Part shown: one piece after another, positions 19,441 through 29,274 of the stretch
How positions within the stretch are numbered: position 1 is the stretch's first letter
Layout: each line of letters begins with the position of its first letter
Origin: Kappaphycus alvarezii
Lineage: Eukaryota > Rhodophyta > Florideophyceae > Gigartinales > Solieriaceae
Assembly: GCA_002205965.3 (NCBI GenBank)
Contig: NADL03000699.1
Coordinates: forward strand, 1,550,001 to 1,614,000
DNA: 64,000 nucleotides
Direction of reading: 5' to 3'
Notes under the pieces: model-generated
Database searches by the model: none
What the model saw: only the letters and a program-made list of their open reading frames with translations
Told to the model about the DNA's origin: nothing
Translations under genes and position numbers: made by a program

Positions 19441-19789
19441 CAGTTCCCAAGCCCTTGTGCCAACGATGCTATGGGGAGATGGACTCCAAGAGCTTGTAGC
19501 GGGCTATGGAAGAAGCCGAAATACGTGTATGTGGAGGCAATATCGCGACTAGTAGAAGGATCTCCGGTGGTAACGTCAGGGGGGGCCAAGATATTTATCT
19601 ACCACGTCACCAGAGAATACGAGAAGAACAGATCGCGGAGCTCGGAGATTTTAATGCATACGCATAAACCAGTGTTAAGATCGCCGTGGACGAAGACGAG
19701 GTCTTGCGATACTCAGGCAGAGACGAGCTTCCTGTGGTTCTATCTAATTTATTGGTAGAGGATGTTCTGGAATCGGTCCACGGGTCAAA

Positions 19790-20830
19790 AGTCCATGCTA
19801 TTTATGGCCTCTGAAGAACGATGAGGAAGTTACTTCCTTGTTACCACTGGAATGTTATGACCAAAGATGTGATCTCGTTTGTGAAGAACAGTCTGCAGTG
19901 CAACGTGGCCAGGGAGCACCAGCCGTCAAGACAGGCCCCCCTTTAATTGCCCCTTGAATTGGTTCACCCTAAGCGGAGATTCCAACAGGTTGCTTTCGAC
20001 ATCCAGACCATTACACCAAGAACATCGAGTAGGAACATAAAATTGTTGTAAGTGTTGCCTATTGTGTATGTCTTCATAAGGTTCGTTCGAGCAAGGTCTA
20101 TCCCAGATGAACGGGCCGAGAAGATAGCACAGATTCTCATCGATGAATGGATCTCGATATTTGGCACTATGGAAGCTCTTTTGTCGGAGAGAGGACCAAA
20201 TTTTATCGGATTGGCAGTTTGACATCTCACCGGATTCCTGGGTATCGGCAGAATGCAGTCGTAATCTTTTCATTCGCAGGCAAATAGGACCGTAGAAAGA
20301 TGGAACCGTACTCTCATCAGGGACCTGGCTCGTTTTATGCCCACCGGAACGGAGGAATGGGATGATCACGTCACCATGGATTGCTTCAGATATAACACTG
20401 GTGTCTGCGGCCACGAGTATGATCCCGTACAAGGCTATGTTTGGAATAGAAGCCTTTCAAGCATAGGGCGATGTGGACGCGGCTTGTTTTGAAATCGAAC
20501 CGGAAAATCTTTCCCGTATAATGGAATTTCTCCACCGGCAACTATATGCGCGAGGTAGGAACGCAAGATCCAAAGCCAAGAAGGAGTACGACAAGAGAGC
20601 TAGTCTGATCGAGTGCGCGGAAGGGGACCGTGTCCTGCTGTGGTCGAATGAATTAAGCAAGTCAAAGAGTAACAAAGTGGTCAAGCATTGGATCGGACCG
20701 TATAAGGTGAAGCAAAAGCTGGGCAGGGTCGAGTACCTAGTCGAATCAGAAATAGGCGGAAAGATAGCCCGATCGCATGCCAACAACCTCCGAAGGATTG
20801 GAAGCGGTGTGGTGGAGACTGGAGACCCGA
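19790..20830 (+). pseudogene. Integrase and GPY/F tail of the old Ty3 element (fossil)
   Basis: Degraded integrase text is followed by a better preserved C-terminal segment from about 20473: RSKAKKEYDKRA, EGDRVLLWSNEL, VKHWIGPYKVKQKLG and ARSHANNLRRI. This is the GPY/F module of Ty3-type integrases, which binds DNA non-specifically near the target. No chromodomain follows. The region is broken. Confidence 0.8.
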
Positions 20831-21199
20831 CAGATGGCCTGGTACCCGATTCCCTGAGTATCTTCAAGAAAATATCCGAAACGTGTATGAGGACCAACAA
20901 AAAGACGGGGAATGTGGAACGGCACTTGAAGGTGGAGCTCTCCGGCAGGAAATGCACAGGATGCACCCCAGAGAGCGAGCTACGGGAGGTGGTGGTTCGG
21001 TTGTACAACGAGAGAGAGAAGAAGGGTTCCGGTCAACCCGACACTCAAGAACGGACGACTCCTATAGGGAGGACACCATGGCGACTGCGAAGACTTGGGG
21101 GGAGTCGGACTCCAGGCCCCCACAGGCCCTGTAAGAGGAGCATGATTTCATCACTGACCACATCTTGCGCGAATGAAGATGGGCCAGGCATCCTCACAT

Positions 21200-23700
21200 A
21201 ACTGCAAGAATCCATAGGTGTCGGACACCCTACCCCCAGCATGACTCGCTTGGTAAGACGTGATTTCAGCTGCCTGCCTCATCTCTGCACGTACGAGATG
21301 GGTGCAAAGGATCCTTACGAGACGTCCCAAGGAAGCTATCGGCAAGCCGTCTTCACCTTTAAAGCCAAGGCAGCCTCTTGCGGGAAATCGCGCTTCCAGT
21401 TTCAGACAACACAAAGACTGTGCGCCACGACACCCTGTCTGCCATATATACTCGCTTTCACTCACCTTTATCCTACCCGAAGGACCGGTCGAGGCAGCAT
21501 GGCAGTACATCCGGTATTAGTTCAAATCGCCAGGCTCGCGTCCGCGATGAATCGCATCAACCGCTCGTTGTCCAAGCATTGCTGAAGCTGAGGAAGAAGG
21601 AATTATTGTCCTTGTCATGCGCGGGGCTTACAGTTGCAAGATGCATCCCTGAGAGGTACAGGCACTCCGGGGGTAAGATCATAGTGGAAAGAGAATTAAG
21701 GATTACAATCGCACGAAGACCATTATGACAGTGCCATCGTGAACGCAATCGAGTCAGCCTTGGATTAGACAAAGAAAAAGTCAAGGGCTTTCGTAGCTGC
21801 TACAATGGATGCCCGAATGGGAGGCATCGAAAGAGCAGCTCGTTTCTGTCCTGGCAACTTCGTACCAATCTCTTGTTAGACCAATTTCAAGAGCTACCCG
21901 ACCGCGCCAGGTGGGGCTTTTGCGTTCCCCTTTTAGGTTTCCTAGAAAACCTCTAGGACGACGTCAATCTCCTGCTACCAGTGAACCCCTTTGTTCGAGC
22001 CTGAGTGTATTTTCTTCCACGGCTGCAGTTTACCAAGCCACGGTCAGTACCGCCGTTTTTACTGGGGCAAATCCACATTCACGTATCTCTACTACAACAG
22101 AGCTTGAGGAGACACTAACTGCACATTTAGCACCAGGAGGGGATGAGAAACGGAGTCCTGGGCCAATAAGGGCGTTCATGAATTTGACGTTTGATAGAGG
22201 TGTTCCAGAAAAACTTGCCCGTAGGACTATGCACCAGGGGATGCATATTTGGCCGCAAGAATTCTACTCCTGAAGATCAGGGTCTCTGATGATTTCATTG
22301 GAACTTTTGAGAGACTAGGCACAGAAGGGTGGCATGAATTCCAGCGTCACGCTGGCTAAGGAATGCCTTGAAGCGGTTCTTGGCTCGAGATATCGCAGAA
22401 CCTTGCCACATGAACACTTGGAGAAGCTTGTTCTAGAATATATTCTCTCCATAGAGAGAATGCGGGATCCGTACAAGCGCGTTTGCCGTGTTGTAACAGG
22501 AGGGAGAAGAGACGGAGACAAGAAGGGAAAATGAAAAAAAGGGCAAAATGGTAATTTGAGGTAGTCTCGGTGAAGAATGGAAGAAGAAGTTGTGACGATG
22601 GGCCAATGGCGAACAGATAGTTACGATGCAGACTATTCGTTCCTCTTTTATTCTATTGAGGACTACCTGTGGTTGCGGCTGAGTGTGGTAGTAGAGAGGT
22701 TGATGATAAGGTACCATACTTCTCGACGCGGCGCATGTTTCGTAGGTGCTTTACTATTATGGCATCCAGCGAAATGTGGGCGATTCCAACAGAGGCGAGG
22801 CCATGGACGAATTGGACTTCTGTATTGAGTATGATGACGCAGATTTGCTTTGCAGTTACTTGTCCCGCTTTTCGACAAGTGATCCCGCGTTGGTTGCAAT
22901 TTATCTGTTCACTTTGCGCAACGCTGATGTTCGCAACGAAAGGGTACTCAAACTTTTGTTGGAGACAACAAAGTTTGGATTGCTCTTGGAAACAACTCGA
23001 CGAAAGCAAGTGATCGTGGGGTCGAGGAGGGGTTTATGAGTATCTATGGCAGTCGGATGGACGTGGTGCCGCAATTAGGAGGGTAGCAAGACCACTTCAG
23101 TCCGAGGGGAGGCCACGAAGGTAAGGCTCAGAATTGAGCAGGAGGGAGTAGGAGGTTGGTTGGCGCCTTTTGAGGAAATAATTCCGAGAGTCGGGGTCAG
23201 AGCCCAATTGGGCAAGATAGGCGAAGGACCGAAATGGGTTGCAGCGGTTTTATAAGAGGAAGGGGCAGTCCGGGAGTGAAAGAGGAGAAGGAAGGCTGAG
23301 CGGAGGAAGGAATGATGGATCAATTAGAGCGCGCTTTTGCATCAGCGGGACAGGCTATAGAAGGGATGGTGGCTGTGTTGCGCCTAGTGGAGAAGGTGGA
23401 GGAGGAGGTTGAGGCAATAAACAATACGGATGTGGAGAAGGTTGAAACGGGAGAAAGGGATCTACGAGAGGCGGTGATAATAGAGCTGTATGGAGTCTGC
23501 AGGGCCTTAAGAGAGACGCAAGGGTTGAAAGGGGAGTTGGTCGATCGCTGGGAGGGGACTTGCGAAGAGCTGCGTTCACGGGAGGAGAAAGAAGTTGTAT
23601 TCTTCAGAAAGGTACGCTGCCTGCAACGAGGATGGTTAGCAAGCAAGGTTGGGGCCGACTAGTTGCAGTTCCGGAGGGAGGCGGTGCACACCGGTGCGAA
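21200..23700 (+). other. Unexplained 3' region of the old Ty3 element
   Basis: About 2.5 kb lies between the integrase tail and the right LTR, far more than a plain Ty3 element needs. Open frames at 21809-22273, 22334-22534, 22746-23039 and 23312-23662 are plus-strand. The last (116 residues) is strongly charged with coiled-coil-like heptads (RLVEKVEEEVEAINN). The 22746 frame reads ELDFCIEYDDADLLCSYL and then Leu-rich helical text. I recognise none of them. They may be an accessory or env-position gene, or host sequence picked up. Confidence 0.35.
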
Positions 23701-23824
23701 GGGGAAAGGCAATCCGAACGGTACTGATGATACGGAGGCGGGGACTACATTTTGTTGTGTTTTGTTTTTTGATGTTGTATTTGTTTGATTTTTAATTGTA
23801 CGCGAGGTGTGCAAAAGGTACAAA

Positions 23825-24491
23825 TGTTAGGGTTCAATTGGTATGTGACACGTACACGTGTACTTTCAGCAAAGTGCATTAACACGTACAGTAATATTCT
23901 ATCAGCAACGTACCTAGTTTGCATTTAGAGCCGCTCAAAGTGTAGTATCACAGCCCAAAAGGTATGGAACGTGTAGCACACACCAAGATTACTGGTGGAG
24001 GTCTCCTGTAAGCCCTACAAGGCGAGCTTACAATGTCTGACACAACTACTGACCGTTGTACTCGACGGGTTGGCTTCCCCTTATTGGGGCAAGAACAAGT
24101 GTTTACTTCTTCTGTCTGATGGCTGATGATTCTTGTCCTGGACTTGCTCCGCTATTCGGTACGCTAGCCCTTATAAAGACTTTTTTGTAGCCCGTCTGCA
24201 TTGTAATAGAATGTGCAATACAGTGCAGTGTAGAACTAGTCCACCATAAAAATTAAGTCTATTGGCTAGAGTGGCATTTTGTACTACATTAATATCATAA
24301 AATATCTATGCATTCCTGCTGAGCTGTCACGGATGCTGCGCTGGCACTATCGAGAACCCTTTCTGCATAACACAAAGGTCTTTATAAAGTGCCCCTGGCC
24401 TGGTCTCCGAGGCCAGATAGGCATCAGTGATTGTGCTACTACGGTATCAGTCCTGGTCCGTGCTTTGCAACTTCGGAGTGAAGTTGTAACA
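23825..24491 (+). repeat. 3' LTR of the old Ty3 element, split by a solo LTR
   Basis: It starts TGTTAGGG at 23825 and ends GTAACA at 24491. It is homologous to 16636-16859 on both sides of an inserted 432 bp sequence (23941-24372). The core promoter here reads CAAAGGTCTTTATAAAG (24373-24389). Confidence 0.88.
23941..24372. repeat. Solo LTR inserted in the 3' LTR
   Basis: This 432 bp insert has TG...CA ends (TGTAGTATCAC to CATAACA) and a perfect 5 bp target duplication caaag (23936-23940 and 24373-24377). The other LTR of the host element gives the empty site (cctcaaaggtct). It contains a TATA-like cttataaagac near 24169. It has no coding capacity and looks like a solo LTR of a third family. 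It is younger than the element it sits in. Confidence 0.88.
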
Positions 24492-24559
24492 GTGCAGTAC
24501 AGTAGATGTTTGCCTCCCCTTCCAAAGCTAGTAAATTCTAGCGGCCCTTGACGTTGCAC

Positions 24560-24930
24560 TTCCCTCTAGCTAGTCTGTTGAGCAGAGCGCGAAAAACATC
24601 GTCATTTTGGCACTTACTGCGACCAAAACGATATACTCCTTTCCCCTGTTGGAATTGATATCTACGGCGCCTTGGGCGACGACAGCCGGGGTGTCTTCCG
24701 TCGCCTAGCTTCCTTCGCTGCTTCCCGTCGCGGTTCCTCCCCTAAACAGGAGCTTTGCGACTTCGTTACCCGTTTTGCCTCTGGTCTCCAAGTGATGCAG
24801 GCGTGACAGGTTTCCACCCGCCGCCCGCATTCGTAGCTAATTTCTGCATACCTTCCGCACGCTTCTGTGCCACACTGCACAACTTGTAAAGATTTACCGC
24901 CACAGTCTGTTCATAAAGCGCGAATACGTT
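24560..24930 (+). pseudogene. RLE LINE (family 2) 3' remnant
   Basis: The clearest copy of this C-terminus reads ERENIVILALTATKTIYSF, GIDIYGALGDDSRGVFRRLA and FAASRRGSSPKQ, then FVTRFASGLQVMQA. The block GIDIYGALGDD occupies the place of the AFD-x-FG-x-LG block that ends RLE LINE proteins. The nuclease core itself is not preserved. It continues into an untranslated stretch (taaagatttaccgcc) shared with the reversed copy at 27.1 kb, and then into the inverted repeat. Confidence 0.6.
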
Positions 24931-24939
24931 TCCCCACTG

Positions 24940-25630
24940 TAAAAGGGGGGATATTTGGGTGTTTTTACTCTTGGAAGATATGTTCGATCTGTTCTTAAGT
25001 GTTCCAGACACCCACAATCGACTCAAAAAGGTTTGCCGACACTGAGATGGGGGTGGAACCCCGCTCCCTACAAGGCCACCTTCAGGCCAGCTATCAAGCA
25101 GGCTGCATTGGACATGACGGCTACTGTAAAATGGCTACCCTGTGAAGATCTACTTTCCTTACACACTTTCGAAGTCCGACAGTCCTTGGCGACAGTACCA
25201 CTCCTTCCACCCTTGCTATTCTGCTCTTTAGCAACCGAGCTAGTGTAAACTTTCCTCGAATCCAATAAAAAAGCGTATCGACCATACTGTCAGTCTTTTC
25301 ATCGGAAAGCTGCACTGTACTCAATCCAACATGATAGCAGAACCTGAACGCCCGCCGTCCCGACTTCAAGAAAAATAAACTTACTCCTACTTTTCCCTCT
25401 CTCCGTCAATCAGGTATCTCCTCCCAACCACGCACTCACGCCGCAGCAGCCGTCATGTCCAATGCGGCCTGCTTGATGGCTGGCCTGAAGGTAGCATTTT
25501 AGGGAGCGTAGTTCCTTCCCCATTACTGTGTCGATGTACCCTTTTTGAGTTGATTGCGGTTGTCTTGAAAACCATGGGATAGACCGGATATATCTTCCGA
25601 GAGTAAAACACCAAAACCTTTTCCACTTTC
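24940..25630. repeat. Inverted repeat with ~190 bp arms
   Basis: The left arm at 24940-25127 and the right arm at 25444-25630 are reverse complements at roughly 80-85% by eye, including gtgtttttactcttggaaga and gcaggctgcattggacatga. The spacer is about 316 bp. A third partial copy of the arm lies at 11361-11420. Two opposing copies of a LINE 3' untranslated region would produce this, as would a folded-back MITE. I see no TA or other target duplication. Confidence 0.65.
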
Positions 25631-25706
25631 CCGAGTAGTGTTCCTTCGATACATCAGTCAGCATTTGAAACTCCTACCCCGATAATTCGCCTCCACCGAG
25701 AACGAA

Positions 25707-26468
25707 ATGCATCAACGTAATATTTCTAGTCTGAGCACTGTTATCATCTCACTGCTCATCTCACTGCCCATCTCCCATGGCATCTCCCATAACTGAATGA
25801 CTCAACCAAACCCCTCCTCCCCAAAATTCTTGAAATGCGAGGACGGCCAGACATGCACCAATGCCTGTCCTGTACCCTCCTCCCTAGTTCCGCGGTCGCT
25901 ACAAATCGACGTGGAGAGGTTATTTGCGTCACTTGAAACCGCAGCAATCACCACGGCGTATTCTATCGTCACGCCCTTGTTCCCATAAATCTCCGATACG
26001 ACCGCCCACGCATACTCGTTTCACCCTGGAACACGGTTGCTGTGAGACGGGCGAGCACGACTGCGCTCCTTCCGAAGATTGCGGCACGGACTCGCATCAG
26101 GTGGCATCTTCTACTAATGTGAAGATTCCCTCTGTATATCTGGACGGGATCTACATCATGGGATATGTTTTGTATGGTGGAATACGATATCAGAGAGACT
26201 TGGGTCAGTTTTCAGACCACTATTCATGTGCCGTAGTTCGTCTGCAGGGCAAAAATCCCCTGGGGGCAGCCACCTGCCATATTTTGAAGCTGGAGAAGGT
26301 TCAAGCATTGAGAATGGTCAGTGCAGAACATCTTCAGATGCTATTGGAGATTGCGAGTATGGGTGTCCCCAGAGAGAGACGTTTGCAACGATTCCAAGAG
26401 TCTTCCGCGATGGAGGTCCAGCTCCAATTACTATTGTGGATGTTGATGTTACGAATAGTGCGACATGA
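25707..26468 (+). pseudogene. LPMO-like pseudogene, paralogue of the gene at 1400
   Basis: The start MHQRNISSLSTVIISLLISL is a good signal peptide, followed by GISHN, so the mature His is still present. The next Trp codon is now TGA (HN-stop-MTQP, near 25797). Further frame changes follow, but EHGCCETGEHDCAPSEDCGT, SVYLDGIYIMGYVLYGG and GQFSDHYSCAVV are clear, as is GQCRTSSDAIGDCEYGCPQ. The copper-site region NNHHGG is degraded (RSNHHGV-like in one frame). The frame after GCPQ runs VFRDGGPAPITIVDVDV and stops at 26466-26468, with no Cys-rich module. It is a host gene copy decaying by ordinary mutation. It is useful because it shows where the frame at 1400 slips. Confidence 0.8.
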
Positions 26469-26469
26469 G

Positions 26470-27090
26470 ATCTCGAGGAACGGAGTGTAGCACGGGGGAA
26501 GGATTTTGGGATGCATGGCAGAGGTGATCGCAACGGCTACAGACTCAAGGAAAAGGTCAATGATCATTATGGTGGTGGAAGAAAGTCAGTTGGAAAAGAG
26601 GCCGAGGAGATAGTCCGCATAATTGCCAGAGCGAGTAATCTGCACATGACAGTTTAGAGAGTTTCGAGATACAACTGCCAACTTGTACCCGGTACTGAAC
26701 GTTATTACTCTCCAGGTACAACTTCGGCCCGGCAGCGTGTGGACGCTTTGGGTTACGAAGTCGTCGGAGCAGCAATTGGAGTGCGGGAGCAATGGTGGGC
26801 AGCTTGGTCATCTGTTGTGATGCTCAGACTTCTGTCTGTTAAATAGACTAGGGGCGCCCATTCTGTTCCCGCTGTCCGGTCGTTGCCCCGGAATAATTTC
26901 CATGCACGTGTATTGCAGATAATGGTGGATCTAAAAGGCAACCAATCAATGGATGCCATTCTAGCATTACAGTGTAATTATTGTACGCAGCATTCGCCAG
27001 TGAACTTCCCGGCTATGCGTGCACTGTGATTGGTTCAGTGTACTATACAGTACAGTACTTTCGGTACTGCGGTGGTAAATCTTTATGGGT
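26470..27090. other. No recognised gene
   Basis: No frame of useful length has a recognisable family. The end of the stretch contains several CAGTACAGTA-type motifs (about 27045-27058). Part of it is probably the 3' untranslated region of the reversed LINE remnant that follows. Confidence 0.4.
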
Positions 27091-27099
27091 TGTACAATG

Positions 27100-27480
27100 T
27101 TGCACAGAAGCGCGCGGAGGGTATTCATAAATTAACTACGGATGCGGGCGGCGGGTGGAAACCTGTCGCGCCTGCGTTACTTGCAGACTAAACGCAAAAC
27201 GGGTAACGCAGTCGCAGAGCTCCTGTTGAGGGGAGGAACCGCGACAGGAACCAGCGAAGGAAGCAAGGCCTCGGAAAAAACCCTTGCCGTTGTCGCCCAA
27301 GGCGCCATAGATATCAATCCCGACGGGGGAGAGGAGGATATCGTTTAGGTTGCAGTAAGTGCCAAAATGACAATGTTTCTCGCGCTCAGTGAGTGTTGCG
27401 GCAGCGCCTGCGGTAACCGTACTTGGCGAAATGTGGCGGAGTGCGAAGGCGCGCGTCTAGCACAGTACAGTAGTTCCAAA
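27100..27480 (-). pseudogene. RLE LINE (family 2) 3' remnant, reversed
   Basis: On the minus strand this copy reads from the post-nuclease region (HFAKYG then VTAGAAATLTEREKHCHFGT) to GIDIYGALGDNGKGFFRGLA and GSSPQQ, then CVTRFAFSLQVTQARQ. It is colinear with 24560-24900 and with the piece split by the Ty3 element, and shows the unbroken junction around gttac. Its 3' untranslated part lies to the left. Confidence 0.6.
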
Positions 27481-27511
27481 AACACGAAAGCATGGCGCCT
27501 AAAGGCCCTAG

Positions 27512-27554
27512 AGTACAGTACAGTACTGTAGGCATAGTGCAGTACAGTACTGTG
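27512..27554. repeat. Clustered CAGTACAGTACTG palindromes
   Basis: Two closely spaced copies (27512-27530 and 27539-27554) of a motif containing the perfect 10-base palindrome ACAGTACTGT. Related CAGTACAGTA words occur at 16622, 24493, 27046, 41129 and 59719. Confidence 0.6.
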
Positions 27555-27928
27555 TTGGTGTCGGTCCTTTTTTGAGTTCTCTGTTTACTCGCTCGCATCC
27601 AACGCTTTGCCTACATATTTAGGCAAGCGCCGAAATGCATGTGCGTGGATAAAGGGGAACGCCGACGACCGACTTTTTTTTTTGTTTTCCCGACGTCCGG
27701 GACGTGAATTTCAAAGTCTCCCTTTTTTCTTGGCTGCCTGTGTTTTCTTCTCTAGCGGGGAGACAAAAATGGTTTATATCAAGCCCTCATACAAAGCAAA
27801 TACATGGTTGCGCAACGGTAGCTAGATAACCCACAAAACACTTAAAAATAGACACTCTAAAACGGTGACATTGCGAGACCGGAAGAGCGGACCAGAAGCC
27901 ACTCTAAAGCCATTAGCCGCATGGACAT

Positions 27929-27966
27929 CCCTAATGCCGATTTTGCTCAGTATACCGTACAATAGA
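27929..27966 (+). repeat. Left terminal inverted repeat
   Basis: This end reads CCCTAATGCCGATTTTGCTC and then AGTATACCGTACAA. It pairs with 31249-31288 with a few mismatches and a short length difference in the T-rich part. Confidence 0.75.
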
Positions 27967-27996
27967 CATTTTCGCGAAATTGATTGAATGTGTCCA

Positions 27997-28016
27997 TTGC
28001 ACTGTATACAGTGCAA
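27997..28016. repeat. Left subterminal palindrome
   Basis: TTGCACTGTATACAGTGCAA is a perfect 20-base palindrome 68 bases inside the left end. The right end has TTGCACAGTATACTGTGCAA. They are likely binding sites for a dimeric transposase or able to form a cruciform (inference). Confidence 0.8.
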
Positions 28017-28207
28017 TAAGTGCTTATAGTAAGGCGAGTTTGTTGGTTAACTAGTGGAAAGCGAACGGTTAGAACTTGTATCTTTGATCTAATTCTTGAT
28101 TTAGAGATCATCCTGCATCGACGAAATATTCAAAATCCCAAATCCGTCATTTTCCAGCCAAGCAGTGTGCACAAGCAACTCTCTTCATCGCGCAACCTGC
28201 ATCCAAC

Positions 28208-28792
28208 ATGGAAGTGCCTCTACCAGACCATTTTGCATATCTCACGCCCCATCCATCACCTCATCCTGGGCCTTCCCAAAACCCCTACCGTAGTCAGCCT
28301 CTGCATCCCCTTCATGCTGCGGTGGCATCCCCAAGGAGCTGTACCGTCAACGGTCGCTCACCACGTGAGTATTCAGTAAGAGCAATCTCTGGTGCTCATT
28401 CACGTTCTCCCGCAAATGTTCGTCACACACAGGCACCTTCCGGCGCTTTAGTTATTGCAGAATCGGAAGACCGTGCTAGACAGAGAGAGGTCAGAGTCCG
28501 AGGAGAAAATGTCAACCTACCGCAAGTAGCTAGATCATTGCAGCCCCAGTTAGACTCAACGGAAACAGAAAATGCAGTAGGATGTGTTGAAGAAAATGGC
28601 CGCAACGGACAGCCTAAAGATGTGTGTGCTCAAGAAGGAAATGGTGGAGGAGGGTTAGGAGGTCCAAGTGCAATAGGAAGTACCTCAGATGGCTTAAATG
28701 CTAGGGGTAGGGCTAGAGGGGGCAGAGGAGGGTCAGCAGCGAGGGGGAGAGTTCGACGAAGAGGGGGAGAGGGAGAGAGAGAGGTCGTATAA
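28208..28792 (+). CDS. N-terminal Gly/Arg-rich protein of the piggyBac-like element
   Basis: The 194-residue frame has a Pro/His-rich start (PHPSPHPGPSQNPYRSQPLH) and ends in RGG-type repeats (ARGRARGGRGGSAARGRVRR), a composition common in nucleic-acid-binding tails. It lies just inside the left end and ends 14 bases before the next frame. It may be the first exon or a separate ORF of the transposon. No catalytic motif is visible. Confidence 0.5.
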   Translation: MEVPLPDHFAYLTPHPSPHPGPSQNPYRSQPLHPLHAAVASPRSCTVNGRSPREYSVRAISGAHSRSPANVRHTQAPSGALVIAESEDRARQREVRVRGENVNLPQVARSLQPQLDSTETENAVGCVEENGRNGQPKDVCAQEGNGGGGLGGPSAIGSTSDGLNARGRARGGRGGSAARGRVRRRGGEGEREVV

Positions 28793-28806
28793 GCCTGCAG
28801 AACATC

Positions 28807-29274
28807 TTGGATGACCTAAGTTCGTGTTGGAAGCTGGAAAGTCATACAGGGTCCGTCTTGATGGAGAAAACGTTTGCTAAGGAGGTGGTACATAATAGAG
28901 CAAGGGTTTTTTGTACGTCTGCTGTTAACAAAATGCGATTGGAGTGTAGTATTCGTGAAATAGCACCGACAAGGGGTGGTTTCATGGTGCTTCTGTTGGA
29001 TGAACTTTTGCAAAAGCTCTTTGGCTGGCTAAACGGTTGGATAAAGCTGCACAAGAAGGACATGCCCATGGTGACGCTTGCTGATATGTATCGCTATGTA
29101 GCAATTATACTTTATTATCATTCTTCAAACCACAGTCTGGAAAGGTCCGCTCCGGATTGGAAATCCGGAGCGTGTGACCAACAGATCGACCTTACAATGA
29201 TTCGAGATTTTCGCAGACAGCTGGGTCAGCTCAAAAGTTTCTACAGAGGCCATGATGAGGGGAAGCATCAATGA
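28807..29274 (+). CDS. piggyBac transposase-like N-terminal domain
   Basis: The 155-residue frame contains DELLQKLFGWLNGWIKLHKK, then MVTLADMYRYVAIILYYHSS and further on DLTMIRDFRRQLGQL. This resembles the helical N-terminal part of piggyBac transposases (an EL-L-F-NW-YA helix, an EL--F-GI-L-G helix and an I---R-RF-L helix). The usual next part, with the DDD catalytic core, is not found. Instead the sequence passes into the exonuclease-like domain, overlapping it by 23 bases in another frame. Confidence 0.5.
   Translation: MDDLSSCWKLESHTGSVLMEKTFAKEVVHNRARVFCTSAVNKMRLECSIREIAPTRGGFMVLLLDELLQKLFGWLNGWIKLHKKDMPMVTLADMYRYVAIILYYHSSNHSLERSAPDWKSGACDQQIDLTMIRDFRRQLGQLKSFYRGHDEGKHQ

Larger units (their letters stand above)
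16636..24491 (+). mobile_element. Old Ty3/gypsy element with short LTRs
   Basis: LTRs lie at 16636-16859 (224 bp) and 23825-24491. The right LTR is about 230 bp once the nested 432 bp solo LTR and its duplicated 5 bases are left out. Ends are TG...CA. Internal parts in order: gag/protease-like region about 17.2-17.8 kb, RT about 18.25-18.83 kb, RNase H about 19.1-19.4 kb, integrase about 19.8-20.45 kb, GPY/F tail about 20.6-20.8 kb, then a long 3' region (21.2-23.7 kb) with unplaced open frames. The LTRs are roughly 88-90% alike by eye, so the insertion is old. It is broken, with well over ten breaks. A 13 bp match gtgcagtacagta flanks both sides. Confidence 0.85.
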
